This document shows, one piece after another, positions 6,274 to 18,069 of a stretch of DNA of 27,166 nt. Position numbers and translations under genes: made by a program. Position 1 is the stretch's first letter, and each line of letters starts with the position of its first letter. The notes under the pieces were generated by a model. The model saw nothing but the letters and a program-made list of their open reading frames with translations. It was not told where the DNA came from and searched no databases. Source of the DNA: Thermoprotei archaeon (GTDB taxonomy: Archaea > Thermoproteota > Thermoprotei_A > Sulfolobales > Ignisphaeraceae); assembly GCA_003661905.1 (NCBI GenBank), contig QMXA01000001.1, positions 1-27,166 of the forward strand, read 5' to 3'.

Positions 6274-7455
6274 ATGCCTATTCAGCATCATAGCAGGAAG
6301 AGACTATGTAGATATGGTCTCAGGTCTCTCATAGTTCTCGAGGATGGCGTAATAATTGAAGGCTGTGGTTTTGGTTCTCCAGGAATTCGAGTAGGCGAAA
6401 TGGTATTTACCACAGGTATGGTTGGATACCCCGAAGCTTTAACAGATCCATCTTTTGAAGGGCAAATACTGATCATGACCCATCCCCTTATTGGGAATTA
6501 TGGAGTTCCAAGTACAAAGATAACAGAGTATGGACTTCCCTTGCATTATGAATCAGATAGAATTCATGTTGAAGCACTCGTAGTAGCATATGAAACTAAT
6601 CCAAGTCACTGGACCAGTTCTAAAAGTCTTCATGAGTGGTTAGTTTCCGAGAATATACCTGGTATATCTGATGTCGATACACGAATGCTTGTCAAACATA
6701 TAAGAGAAAAAGGAGTTATGATGGCTGCTATCGCAGTCTATAACTATAGTGAAGACGTAAATGCTGAATACCTCTTCGAAATCTTAAAGAAAACGACTAG
6801 ATATGACTACCTAAACTTAGTCGATAGAGTATCTCCATCGAGGCCCATAGCATATACCCCCAATAAACACTGGAGAGAAACGATACTCGTAATAGACTGT
6901 GGGGTGAAGTACGGCATATTAAGAGAATTGCTGAGGAGAAAATTCAGAGTTATAAGAATACCATGTAAAGAAAATCCAGTAGAGTATCTCCACGAATATA
7001 ATGCCAAAGGAGTTGTCTTTAGCAATGGACCTGGTAATCCAATAATACTTAAAGATACTATCAAGCATGCTCAAAATTTAATAGAGTACGAGATTCCTGT
7101 TCTAGGCATATGTTTAGGTCATCAGATATTGGCGCTAGCCGCAGGTGGTAGAACTTATAAGCTTAGGTATGGTCATAGGGGCCAAAATAAACCATGTATA
7201 GATGTAGAAAGTGGAAAGTGTTTTGTAACAAGTCAAAACCATGGATTTGCAGTAGATGCCGATTCTCTAAAAGATACGGGATTCAAAATATGGATGATAA
7301 ATGCTGATGACAAGACTATTGAGGGATTGAAACATGTAACTAAACCCATAATAACTACACAATTTCATCCGGAGGCCTCTCCAGGACCTCTTGATACTTC
7401 ATGGATCTTCGACTTGTTCAGGAAAATGGTCGAGAGGCATGGAACTTCCATCTAA
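6274..7455 (+). CDS. carA: carbamoyl-phosphate synthase small (glutaminase) subunit
   Basis: CarA hydrolyses glutamine and passes ammonia through a tunnel to CarB. The N-terminal CPSase domain (about residues 18-150) has GVIIEGCGFG, TGMVGYPEALTDPS and GNYGVPS. The class I glutamine amidotransferase domain (about 205-385) has SNGPGNP, the nucleophile Cys280 in LGICLGHQ, and the His365/Glu367 pair in QFHPEAS, so the triad is complete. The protein is 393 residues. About 15 basic residues precede the usual family start, and no later ATG, GTG or TTG precedes the conserved part, so the ATG at 6274 is kept. The start follows argH by one base and the end overlaps carB by 17 bases. Confidence 0.93.
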   Translation: MPIQHHSRKRLCRYGLRSLIVLEDGVIIEGCGFGSPGIRVGEMVFTTGMVGYPEALTDPSFEGQILIMTHPLIGNYGVPSTKITEYGLPLHYESDRIHVEALVVAYETNPSHWTSSKSLHEWLVSENIPGISDVDTRMLVKHIREKGVMMAAIAVYNYSEDVNAEYLFEILKKTTRYDYLNLVDRVSPSRPIAYTPNKHWRETILVIDCGVKYGILRELLRRKFRVIRIPCKENPVEYLHEYNAKGVVFSNGPGNPIILKDTIKHAQNLIEYEIPVLGICLGHQILALAAGGRTYKLRYGHRGQNKPCIDVESGKCFVTSQNHGFAVDADSLKDTGFKIWMINADDKTIEGLKHVTKPIITTQFHPEASPGPLDTSWIFDLFRKMVERHGTSI

Positions 7456-10400
7456 AGTACTAGTACTAGGCTCAGGCGCCATCAAGATAGCAGAGGCAGC
7501 GGAGTTTGACTATAGTGGAAGTCAAGCGTTGAAAGCTCTCAAGGAAGAAGGAATTGAAACTATACTTATAAATCCCAATGTGGCAACAATACAAACTAGC
7601 CATGAATTAGCTGACAAAGTATATCTCGTACCCCTTAAACTAGAGTTCGTATCAAAGGTGGTAGAGAAGGAGAGACCTGATGGAATTCTCCTAGGCTTTG
7701 GCGGACAAACAGCTCTTTCTCTAGGAGTAGCTCTCTATAGACATGGTATTCTCAGTGAATACAGTGTTAAGGTACTAGGAACACCCATCGAAGGAATTGA
7801 GAAAGCACTTAATAGAGATTTATTTAGAAGAACTATGAAAGAATGGAAACTACCAGTACCTCCTAGTTTACCCGCCACAACACCTGAAGAAGCAATAAGA
7901 GCTGCTGAGAAGCTTGGATATCCCGTTATGGTGAGAATAAGCTTCAATTTAGGAGGTCGAGGATCCTTCATTGCATGGAGAAGAGAGGAGTTCGAAAAAT
8001 ACATTCTCAGAGCTTTTGCACATAGCGAAATAAAATTAGTGCTAATAGAAAGGTGCCTCCACAATTGGAAAGAGGTAGAGTTTGAGGTTGTTAGAGATAG
8101 TAGAGGAAATTCCGTGGCCATTGCATGTTTAGAGAATGCAGATTCGATGGGAGTACATACTGGTGAATCAGTGGTTATCGCTCCCTGTCAAACCTTAACC
8201 AATAGAGAATACCAATTACTTCGACTAGCTAGTCTCAAAGTTGCTGAAGCTATAGGTTTAATAGGCGAATGTAATGTCCAGCTAGCATTAGATCCGCATT
8301 CTGAGATATTCTACATTATAGAGACCAATCCTAGAATGTCCAGAAGTAGCGCTCTAGCTAGTAAGGCAACAGGATATCCACTTGCGTACATAGCTACTAA
8401 ACTAGCTCTTGGATATACGCTAGATGAGATATTAAATAAAGTAACGGGTGTAACTTGTGCATGTTTTGAACCTAGCCTCGACTACGTCGTAGTAAAAATA
8501 CCTAGGTGGGACCTTGAAAAATTTGAAAAAATTGAAAGAACGATTACAACCGAGATGAAAAGCATCGGAGAAGTAATGGCGATGGGTAGAAATCTCCATG
8601 AGGCATTTCAAAAAGCAATTAGGATGTTAGATATAGGTGAACCAGGCTTAGTAGCAGGCTCATACTATGAGAAGGAGGATAGTCTCGAAGACATACTTGA
8701 GAGATTAAGAAGGAAAGAACCTTATTGGCCTCTACATGTAGCTAAAGCTCTTAAGCTAGGCGCAGATATAGAGACAATACATGAGATAACAGGTATTGAC
8801 AAATTCTATCTATACATAATTAACGATATTGTTAAAATAGCTGAAGAATTAAGAAAAAGAAGTCTAAATGATGCTGACCTCTACCCATTAATTGTAGAAG
8901 CCAAGGAGAAAGGATTTAGCGATGAGCAAATTGCTAGACTTCTTAATACATCTCTTAATGAAATTAGAAAGTATAGAATTAGCAAAGGAATAAAGCCATA
9001 TGTTAAACAAATAGATACATTAGCTGCCGAATGGCCTGCAAGAACGAATTACCTATACATGACATATGCGGGGTTAGAGCACGATACTTTTCAGGGATCT
9101 AGAAAGAAGCCACGCGTAATTGTATTGGGTGCTGGCGTATTTAGAATTGGTGTTTCAGTGGAGTTTGATTGGACAGCTGTTAATTTTGCAAATGCGGTAA
9201 GAAGAAGAGGATTTGAAGTTATAGTAGTGAATTACAATCCCGAAACTGTATCTACAGATTGGGATATGAATGAGAAGCTTTACTTTGAAGAAATAACTCT
9301 TGAACGCATACTTGACATAACCGATCATGAAAAGCCGATAGGTGTTGTTATTTTCACAGGTGGTCAACTTGCTAATAATTTAGCTAAAAAGCTAGAGGAC
9401 TTTGGTGTAAAGCTTCTAGGAAGTTCAGGGTCTAGCATTGATGAAGCTGAAAATAGAGCTAAATTCTCGAAGCTAATTGAAAAACTAGGACTTAAACAAC
9501 CACCATGGATTGAAGCTTCAAGCATTAAAGAAGTCTTGATGTTTGCAAATGAAGTAGGTTATCCAGTGATTGTTAGACCTAGTTATGTGCTTAGCGGAAC
9601 AGCTATGAAGATCGCATATAATACTGAAGAGTTATTGCACTACTTAACACTGGCAGCAAAGGTATCTACAGAATACCCGGTAGTAGTTTCAAAATTCATA
9701 GATAATGCTATAGAAGCTGAAGTAGATGCAGTATCTGATGGTAAACGAGTTATTGGAATAACCATAGAGCATATTGAAAGAGCAGGAGTTCATAGCGGTG
9801 ACGCAACTATGGTTACACCACCTAGAAGATTGAGTAATGAAGCTATTCATAAAATGCATGAAGCTATGCTTAGATTAGCGCTAGAACTTGATATAAAGGG
9901 TCCTTTCAATGTGCAATTCATAGTTAAGAATGGAAATGTTTACTTAGTTGAACTCAATCTAAGAGCTAGTAGATCCATGCCTTTTTCAAGTAAATCAAGA
10001 GGTGTAAATCTCATGGAACTAGCTGCTCAAGCAGTATTTGATAAAGAATTGAAGATCGGAGAGAAATATAAATACTTTGAAATACCAGCAAAAGCTTGGG
10101 CTGTTAAAACTCCACAGTTTTCATGGGCTCAATTGCGTGGTTCCTATCCATTCCTTGGTCCTGAGATGAGGAGTACAGGAGAGGTTGCTTGTCTAGGTTT
10201 TACCTATGAAGATGCATTATTGAAGAGCTGGTTATCAGCAACACCAAACACCATACCACCTCGTGGCTCAAATATTCTTATATATACATGTAAGAAGTCT
10301 GATGAACAAATACTAAATGAAGCACATCATTTTCTAAAAAGATCAGGGTATAACGTAATAACACTAAAGGAAGTACCGGTTAATAATAATATTGAAGCAA

Positions 10401-10651
10401 TTCCCAAAACACTAGCTATTGAGTATATGAAAAAGGGAAGGATATCACTTGTTATGACCTCTGGCTATGGACCTTCATTAGATTACCATATAAGAAGAAC
10501 TGCAGCAGACTTAAACATACCTCTGGTTCTTGATGCAACTTTAGCTTATGAGCTCTCTCATACAATTTTGAAACATTCTAGGAAGGGTGGGTGGAGTTTT
10601 GAAGTTAATGAGCTTTCTGAATATTGGATCTACTCCAGTAAATACGAATAG
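7439..10651 (+). CDS. carB: carbamoyl-phosphate synthase large subunit
   Basis: CarB makes carbamoyl phosphate from bicarbonate, ammonia and two ATP, feeding citrulline and pyrimidine synthesis. The product has about 1070 residues, the normal length. Two homologous ATP-grasp halves are seen. The first opens with VLVLGSGAIKIAEAAEFDYS and includes the ETNPRMSRSSALASKATGYP loop. The second opens near residue 561 with VIVLGAGVFRIGVSVEFDW and includes VELNLRASRSMPFSSKSRG. A C-terminal MGS-like domain (about 940-1060) carries SGYGPSLDYHIRR and is the usual allosteric module. The ATG at 7439 is chosen because an in-frame ATG at 7391 would place 16 non-conserved residues deep inside carA. This is the last gene of the operon; no other gene follows closely. 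Confidence 0.95.
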   Translation: MELPSKVLVLGSGAIKIAEAAEFDYSGSQALKALKEEGIETILINPNVATIQTSHELADKVYLVPLKLEFVSKVVEKERPDGILLGFGGQTALSLGVALYRHGILSEYSVKVLGTPIEGIEKALNRDLFRRTMKEWKLPVPPSLPATTPEEAIRAAEKLGYPVMVRISFNLGGRGSFIAWRREEFEKYILRAFAHSEIKLVLIERCLHNWKEVEFEVVRDSRGNSVAIACLENADSMGVHTGESVVIAPCQTLTNREYQLLRLASLKVAEAIGLIGECNVQLALDPHSEIFYIIETNPRMSRSSALASKATGYPLAYIATKLALGYTLDEILNKVTGVTCACFEPSLDYVVVKIPRWDLEKFEKIERTITTEMKSIGEVMAMGRNLHEAFQKAIRMLDIGEPGLVAGSYYEKEDSLEDILERLRRKEPYWPLHVAKALKLGADIETIHEITGIDKFYLYIINDIVKIAEELRKRSLNDADLYPLIVEAKEKGFSDEQIARLLNTSLNEIRKYRISKGIKPYVKQIDTLAAEWPARTNYLYMTYAGLEHDTFQGSRKKPRVIVLGAGVFRIGVSVEFDWTAVNFANAVRRRGFEVIVVNYNPETVSTDWDMNEKLYFEEITLERILDITDHEKPIGVVIFTGGQLANNLAKKLEDFGVKLLGSSGSSIDEAENRAKFSKLIEKLGLKQPPWIEASSIKEVLMFANEVGYPVIVRPSYVLSGTAMKIAYNTEELLHYLTLAAKVSTEYPVVVSKFIDNAIEAEVDAVSDGKRVIGITIEHIERAGVHSGDATMVTPPRRLSNEAIHKMHEAMLRLALELDIKGPFNVQFIVKNGNVYLVELNLRASRSMPFSSKSRGVNLMELAAQAVFDKELKIGEKYKYFEIPAKAWAVKTPQFSWAQLRGSYPFLGPEMRSTGEVACLGFTYEDALLKSWLSATPNTIPPRGSNILIYTCKKSDEQILNEAHHFLKRSGYNVITLKEVPVNNNIEAIPKTLAIEYMKKGRISLVMTSGYGPSLDYHIRRTAADLNIPLVLDATLAYELSHTILKHSRKGGWSFEVNELSEYWIYSSKYE

Positions 10652-11037
10652 CAAGATACCTTCATTGATCATAGGAACAATGGAGAAACGAAGCTTTATT
10701 ATCTTTACCGAAAATATATTAGAAATCCTGGTCCAAAATTAGTTCCGTATTTCAAATCAATAGTGTGTTCTTGAGAGGCACTGGTTATTTCAATTTATGG
10801 TGAATTCAAAAAGCAATATGAAATATAGTATTTAATGTGTTACACATAAATACCATCAGAACTTCAAGTGAATTGAAGGAATATCTAGGTTCATAAAATC
10901 TATGAATATACATAGATCAATCGTTTTTCAGGTAATAAGCTAAGAATGATAAGAATTATTTAATAGAGTTATTATTGGTAATTAGGTCAAAACTAAAGTA
11001 AAATGTTAGAGTAATAAACCTCGCTAAGGCGTTTAAA
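10652..11037. promoter_or_regulatory. gene-free region with clustered dyads between carB and the DUF401 gene
   Basis: No coding frame is supported in this stretch. It holds ATGTGTTACACAT (10835-10847, palindromic around one base), CTTCAA/TTGAAG (10862-10878), TTCATA/TATGAA (10890-10906) and the overlapping ATCTATG/CATAGAT (10898-10917). A TATA-like TTATTTAATA at 10956-10965 could serve the DUF401 gene. The dyads may be operators or transcript-end hairpins. Confidence 0.35.
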
Positions 11038-12267
11038 GTGCTGAATGCTTTAGGTAATATATTAGCATTGATAATAAGTTTTGCAATCTTAGGTATTTTT
11101 CTATACCTAAAAATTCATATAGGTATTGTATTAGTGGCTACGTCCATAATCATGACCTTCATTTCCCTAGGACCATTATCAGTGCCCGACATAATTCTAC
11201 GTACTGCATGTGATGGAAATACTATTAGGTTAGTGATAATCACATCTCTAATTATGATATTAATTTCGATATATAAAGAAACTGGGTATATTGATAGACT
11301 CAGTAAGAGCCTCAGGAAAATACTTAAGAAATCATCCCTATCCCTAATGATCATACCAGCAGTTCTGGGTCTACTTCCAGTTGCTGGAGGTGCTTTAATG
11401 TCAGCTCCTCTAGTTGATATAGAAGGAGATAGACTGAAACTTAGTGCTTCTGAAAAAGTTTTTATAAATATATGGTTTAGACATTTAGTATTCCTTATTT
11501 ATCCACTAAGTCAAGTACTCATTCTCATAGCAACACTTTCTGGTGTAAGTATTTGGAGCATAATAATAAGACAAATGCCTGTCATGATATTCATGCTCGT
11601 TTTAGGATTTGCAATAAGCTTTATCAGAAGGAGTGAATTAAGGCATGATACAAGCCATGAATCCTATCTTGGTAATAAGCATGCTTATTACCAACTATAT
11701 ATCGAGCTTCTCAAAACAATTCTGCCTATCATTATCCCAGTGTTAATATCTATCTTGGTAGAGTTAGATCTTTCAATCTCAATTTTGGTGGGTATTATCA
11801 TTCTTATAATTCTCTCTAGGCCTCGATACATAGTATTTAAGCATATTTTAAAGGATAGTAAATTATACCTCATAATATTGGCAGCTTTCGGAGCTATGTT
11901 ATTAAGAAACACCATTATTCACACAGGTATTCAGAATTTCATTGCCTCATCTATAATTAGAATACACATACCATTCACACTACTAATGATTTTGCTACCC
12001 ATGATACTAGCTATATTAACGGGGATGACATATAGTAGTTTGGCTATTTCAATACCTATATTGCAAACTATTAGTGATTTCACAGTTAAAGAAGCTAGTT
12101 TAGCCTACATCTCTGCTTTTATTGGATATCTAGGAGCTCCTACTCATTTATGTTTAATTCTATCTCTAAATTACTTCAGATCGTCATTATTCATGGCCTA
12201 TAAGTATTTGCTACCCGCTAATGTAGCAACACTAGTGTTTGCAGTACTGTTATATCTTGTGTGGTAA
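11038..12267 (+). CDS. DUF401 family integral membrane protein (permease-like)
   Basis: This 409-residue protein is almost entirely hydrophobic, with about ten membrane segments and short polar links. It carries the family-type stretches GLLPVAGGALMSAPLVD (111-127) and NIWFRHLVFLIYPLSQ (144-159). GMTYSSLAISIPIL and GYLGAPTHLCLILS lie near the C terminus in the matching position of the second half, which suggests an inverted-repeat transporter fold. DUF401 proteins are presumed permeases; the substrate is unknown. The GTG start lacks a strong ribosome binding site, so it could shift by a few codons. The EamA transporter gene begins 64 bases after its stop and may be co-transcribed. Confidence 0.75.
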   Translation: MLNALGNILALIISFAILGIFLYLKIHIGIVLVATSIIMTFISLGPLSVPDIILRTACDGNTIRLVIITSLIMILISIYKETGYIDRLSKSLRKILKKSSLSLMIIPAVLGLLPVAGGALMSAPLVDIEGDRLKLSASEKVFINIWFRHLVFLIYPLSQVLILIATLSGVSIWSIIIRQMPVMIFMLVLGFAISFIRRSELRHDTSHESYLGNKHAYYQLYIELLKTILPIIIPVLISILVELDLSISILVGIIILIILSRPRYIVFKHILKDSKLYLIILAAFGAMLLRNTIIHTGIQNFIASSIIRIHIPFTLLMILLPMILAILTGMTYSSLAISIPILQTISDFTVKEASLAYISAFIGYLGAPTHLCLILSLNYFRSSLFMAYKYLLPANVATLVFAVLLYLVW

Positions 12268-12269
12268 CC

Positions 12270-12335
12270 ATGAATATTCATATCGTAGTTAGTTTATTTG
12301 ATGATGGTATGAGAAAATACGGTGCTAGCTCTTGA
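12270..12335 (+). other. possible 21-codon mini-ORF in the DUF401-EamA gap
   Basis: An ATG two bases after the DUF401 stop opens 21 codons ending in TGA, which overlaps the TTG start of the next gene in a TTGA arrangement. The ATG lies in the perfect palindrome ATGAATATTCAT (12270-12281). It could couple translation of the two membrane genes or be chance; no strong ribosome binding site precedes it. Confidence 0.2.
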
Positions 12336-13189
12336 ATGTTAATAAATTGCTACTCTTAATTCTAGCAGTATTTGCAGTCTCTTGGGCTTCTATATTCGTT
12401 AGACTGAGTAATGCCCCGGCTACTATTTGTGCTTTTTGGAGAGTTCTCATATCATCACTACTAATTCTCTTACTTGGACATTCTATGTTTTTAGAAGAAT
12501 TGAAATCTATTAGCATTAAAGATCTCGGCTACTTAGCCTTTTCAGGAACAGCACTTGCACTTCACTTTGCTCTATGGATGAAGTCTTTATTTCATACATC
12601 AATAGCTATAAGTACAACAATAGTGAGTTCACATCCTATATTCGCATCTCTATTTATATTCGCATTCATCAGAGAGAAGCCTTTAAGGATACAGATACTG
12701 GGCTTAATTCTGGCTATTATAGGAATTAATATACTCTCATTTAGCGGAGAAATATACTTCAGCAATATATTAGGGCCTCTATTAGCTTTAGCTGGTGCTA
12801 TTTGTGCAGGAGCTTATTTTGCAATAGGTAGAGTGCTTCGCCAGAGAATATCCCTAGTAACTTATGCATCTATAGTATATTTAGTAGCTGCAATAGTTTT
12901 ATTTATGATCAACATTATATATCATATACCTTTAATGTCTTACCCTTTACATTCTTGGATATTCTTCTTACTCTTAGCCCTGGTACCAATGATGCTTGGA
13001 CATACAGTACTTAATTATCTTCTAAAATATTCAAAGACCATTACAATTACCTCAGTAACTCTTGGAGAGCCCATTGGTGCAACATTACTTGCATTATTAC
13101 TACTTAATGAAGCGCCTGCTACCATGACATATCTCGGTATGGTAATCACATTGATTGGAATAGCTATAGTTCTTCTATATGAGAAATAA
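12332..13189 (+). CDS. EamA/DMT superfamily transporter
   Basis: This 285-residue protein has ten predicted membrane helices in two EamA repeats (about 5-137 and 145-283). It has the typical opening SWASIFVRLSNAPATICAFWR, with a conserved Pro and Arg before and in helix 2. ISTTIVSSHPIFASLF lies in the first repeat and TITSVTLGEPIGATLLALLLLNE at the matching place of the second. Members of this superfamily export or exchange amino acids, nucleosides or sugars; the substrate cannot be told here. The TTG start is supported by GGTG 7 bases upstream. The gene is convergent with the next, with a 13-base gap. Confidence 0.85.
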   Translation: MNVNKLLLLILAVFAVSWASIFVRLSNAPATICAFWRVLISSLLILLLGHSMFLEELKSISIKDLGYLAFSGTALALHFALWMKSLFHTSIAISTTIVSSHPIFASLFIFAFIREKPLRIQILGLILAIIGINILSFSGEIYFSNILGPLLALAGAICAGAYFAIGRVLRQRISLVTYASIVYLVAAIVLFMINIIYHIPLMSYPLHSWIFFLLLALVPMMLGHTVLNYLLKYSKTITITSVTLGEPIGATLLALLLLNEAPATMTYLGMVITLIGIAIVLLYEK

Positions 13190-13202
13190 GAAATTGTTTA
13201 AT

Positions 13203-13499
13203 TTAAGGAGTTCTAGCTGAAAGAGCTATACCGCATGCAAGTTCTATTGCATTCTTTATTTCAGTAACTGAGCTTAATGATGAGAATTCAGCTATGATTC
13301 TTCCACATGCAGATACTATAAGTCTACTTCTCTTAAGCCTAGGTCTTCTAATTCTTATGAATGATGCTTCAGATCCATAAATCCTAGCTAATACTTTAAA
13401 TATCTTCTCAAGTTCCTTTCCATAGTCATCCTTAGGTGTATAGTACAATATTACAAGTACTCCCTCAAAATCATCATCAGAATTATCAGTACGAGACAC
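13203..13499 (-). CDS. small protein of unknown function, possibly thioredoxin-fold without catalytic cysteines
   Basis: This 98-residue protein is not recognised. A strand-helix-strand pattern is visible: GVLVILYYTP (13-22), a helix KELEKIFKVLARIYG, a strand SFIRIRR, then RLIVSACGRIIAEF and a C-terminal helix. This order resembles a thioredoxin fold, but the usual CxxC is absent (TPKDDYG stands at its place), so redox chemistry is unlikely. The GTG start is well supported, with GGTGAT on the minus strand 4 bases before it. It stands alone, convergent with the EamA gene and divergent from the next gene. The fold guess is inference from residue pattern only. Confidence 0.65.
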   Translation of the reverse strand: MSRTDNSDDDFEGVLVILYYTPKDDYGKELEKIFKVLARIYGSEASFIRIRRPRLKRSRLIVSACGRIIAEFSSLSSVTEIKNAIELACGIALSARTP

Positions 13500-13603
13500 T
13501 TACATCACCATGTTAGGGCGGGCATTGTGAGAAATTAAAGTTTCTGTAAATAATCCCAAGTAGTAGGTTTAATACCCTGATAATCATTGTGAGAAGGAAA
13601 AAG

Positions 13604-13611
13604 ATATATAA
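13604..13611 (+). promoter_or_regulatory. TATA box of the 170-residue protein gene
   Basis: ATATATAA in an A-rich context lies 49 bases before the ATG at 13653. It leaves a leader of about 20 bases that contains GGTGAG at 13642-13647. Confidence 0.6.
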
Positions 13612-13652
13612 AATATCCATGGAGATAAGAGCAACACAATTGGTGAGTATGT

Positions 13653-14165
13653 ATGAGTAGTGAAGTAGCAACACTTCATACATATCCAGTTTATTCAGTG
13701 CCAAAGAAAGGTACTCTATACATACATGCATTAGCTCATTACATAGTATCACAGGTAAAGTCAATAACCACCTTAATAGATGTAGGAGTGACTCCCATAA
13801 ATGAATTGTTAGAACTAAAAATGCTACTACTCGATATTGCTAGTAGTGCTAAGTTATATAGATACATAAAGGGATTAGCACCAGAATTAAGCAATGCTAT
13901 GGGTAGAGATCTCATAAAGGCTTCAACACTTATTAGTAGGAACTACTTAACACAAGTGCTAGTTAAGGCATTCAAAGCTCTGCAAAAGAACCAAGTAGAA
14001 GAACTTAAGGATGCGATTATGGATCTAGCTACAGTCCTTGACTTAAATTTTGAAAAAGCACCAACAGCTACGAAGATATTATCAAAAGAAAATATTTGTG
14101 AAGTTTCATCACTACTAGCACTACTAATAGCACTAAGTATGAGAATTGAGGGGAAAGGAGCCTAG
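13653..14165 (+). CDS. conserved-looking helical protein of unknown function
   Basis: The family of this 170-residue protein is not recognised. After a short N-terminal stretch with two possible strands (TLHTYPVYSVP, GTLYIHALAHY), the rest is predicted to be mostly helix with regular Leu/Ile/Ala spacing and no membrane segment, metal motif or known catalytic motif. A clear TATA box and GGTGAG five bases before the ATG support expression. It lies upstream of the RNA polymerase cluster but is separated from it by an oppositely oriented tRNA-Lys, so it is probably its own transcription unit. Confidence 0.7.
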   Translation: MSSEVATLHTYPVYSVPKKGTLYIHALAHYIVSQVKSITTLIDVGVTPINELLELKMLLLDIASSAKLYRYIKGLAPELSNAMGRDLIKASTLISRNYLTQVLVKAFKALQKNQVEELKDAIMDLATVLDLNFEKAPTATKILSKENICEVSSLLALLIALSMRIEGKGA

Positions 14166-14183
14166 AATAGAAAGGTTTTGTGG

Positions 14184-14257
14184 CGGGCCCGCCGGGATTT
14201 GAACCCGGGACCTACGGGTTAAAAGCCCGCCGCTCTACCAGGCTGAGCTACGGGCCC
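14184..14257 (-). tRNA. tRNA-Lys (anticodon TTT)
   Basis: On the minus strand the sequence begins GGGCCCGTAGCTCAGCC and folds fully. The acceptor GGGCCCG pairs with CGGGCCC, the anticodon loop is CTTTTAA, and the T arm carries TTCAAAT. The discriminator base is G and CCA is encoded at 14181-14183. It is intronless, 74 bases. A TATA-like CTTATTAACC on the minus strand at 14281-14290 is placed 24-33 bases upstream. Confidence 0.95.
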
Positions 14258-14399
14258 TCGTAGAGAATCAACATTAGGAAGGTTAATAAGTTTGGTTCAA
14301 AGCTTTGATAAGTGGGCTGAAGATTAGAAATCCTTTTTACGGGTGTTAGAGTGCAATTGTGCTAGACACTGCAGTAGTAATATATTAGGGTATCTAACT

Positions 14400-14651
14400 A
14401 TGGCACCTAAGAAACTAACTAAAGTTATTCTTAAGCATGAACTTGTACCTAAGCATGAAATCGCTAAACCAGAAGAAGTAGCTGAGATACTTCGAAAGTA
14501 CGGTATAAAGCCTGAACAACTTCCATGGATAAAAGCATCAGATCCAATAATAAGAGCAATAGGAGCTAAACCAGGTGATGTTATAAAAATTACTAGGAAA
14601 AGCCCAACCGCTGGTGAGGTAATAGTGTATAGATATGTAGTTCCAGGGTGA
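14400..14651 (+). CDS. rpoH: RNA polymerase subunit H (Rpo5)
   Basis: This is archaeal Rpo5, equivalent to the C-terminal domain of eukaryotic RPB5, a jaw subunit that contacts downstream DNA. The 83-residue product has the family core LVPKHEI, LPWIKASDPIIRAIGAKPGDVIKITRKSPTAG and a closing YRYVVPG. The ATG at 14400 is chosen because it gives the usual length; an in-frame upstream GTG/TTG region would add a Cys-rich non-conserved leader. It is the first gene of rpoH-rpoB-rpoA1-rpoA2-rpl30e-nusA. Its stop TGA overlaps the GGTGAG ribosome binding site of rpoB. Confidence 0.93.
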   Translation: MAPKKLTKVILKHELVPKHEIAKPEEVAEILRKYGIKPEQLPWIKASDPIIRAIGAKPGDVIKITRKSPTAGEVIVYRYVVPG

Positions 14652-14656
14652 GAACT

Positions 14657-18064
<3,408 letters not shown>

Positions 18065-18069
18065 TATTC

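Noticed and set aside
7735..8121. Minus-strand open frame opposite carB
   Set aside because: It is a shadow of the conserved carB ATP-grasp coding sequence and shows no family pattern of its own.
10652..11037. C/D-box small RNA or CRISPR-like repeats in the spacer
   Set aside because: No C and D boxes with proper spacing and no regularly spaced identical repeats were found, only short dyads.
14343..14399. Longer N terminus for rpoH
   Set aside because: The added residues are Cys-rich and unlike the family, while the ATG at 14400 gives the standard length.
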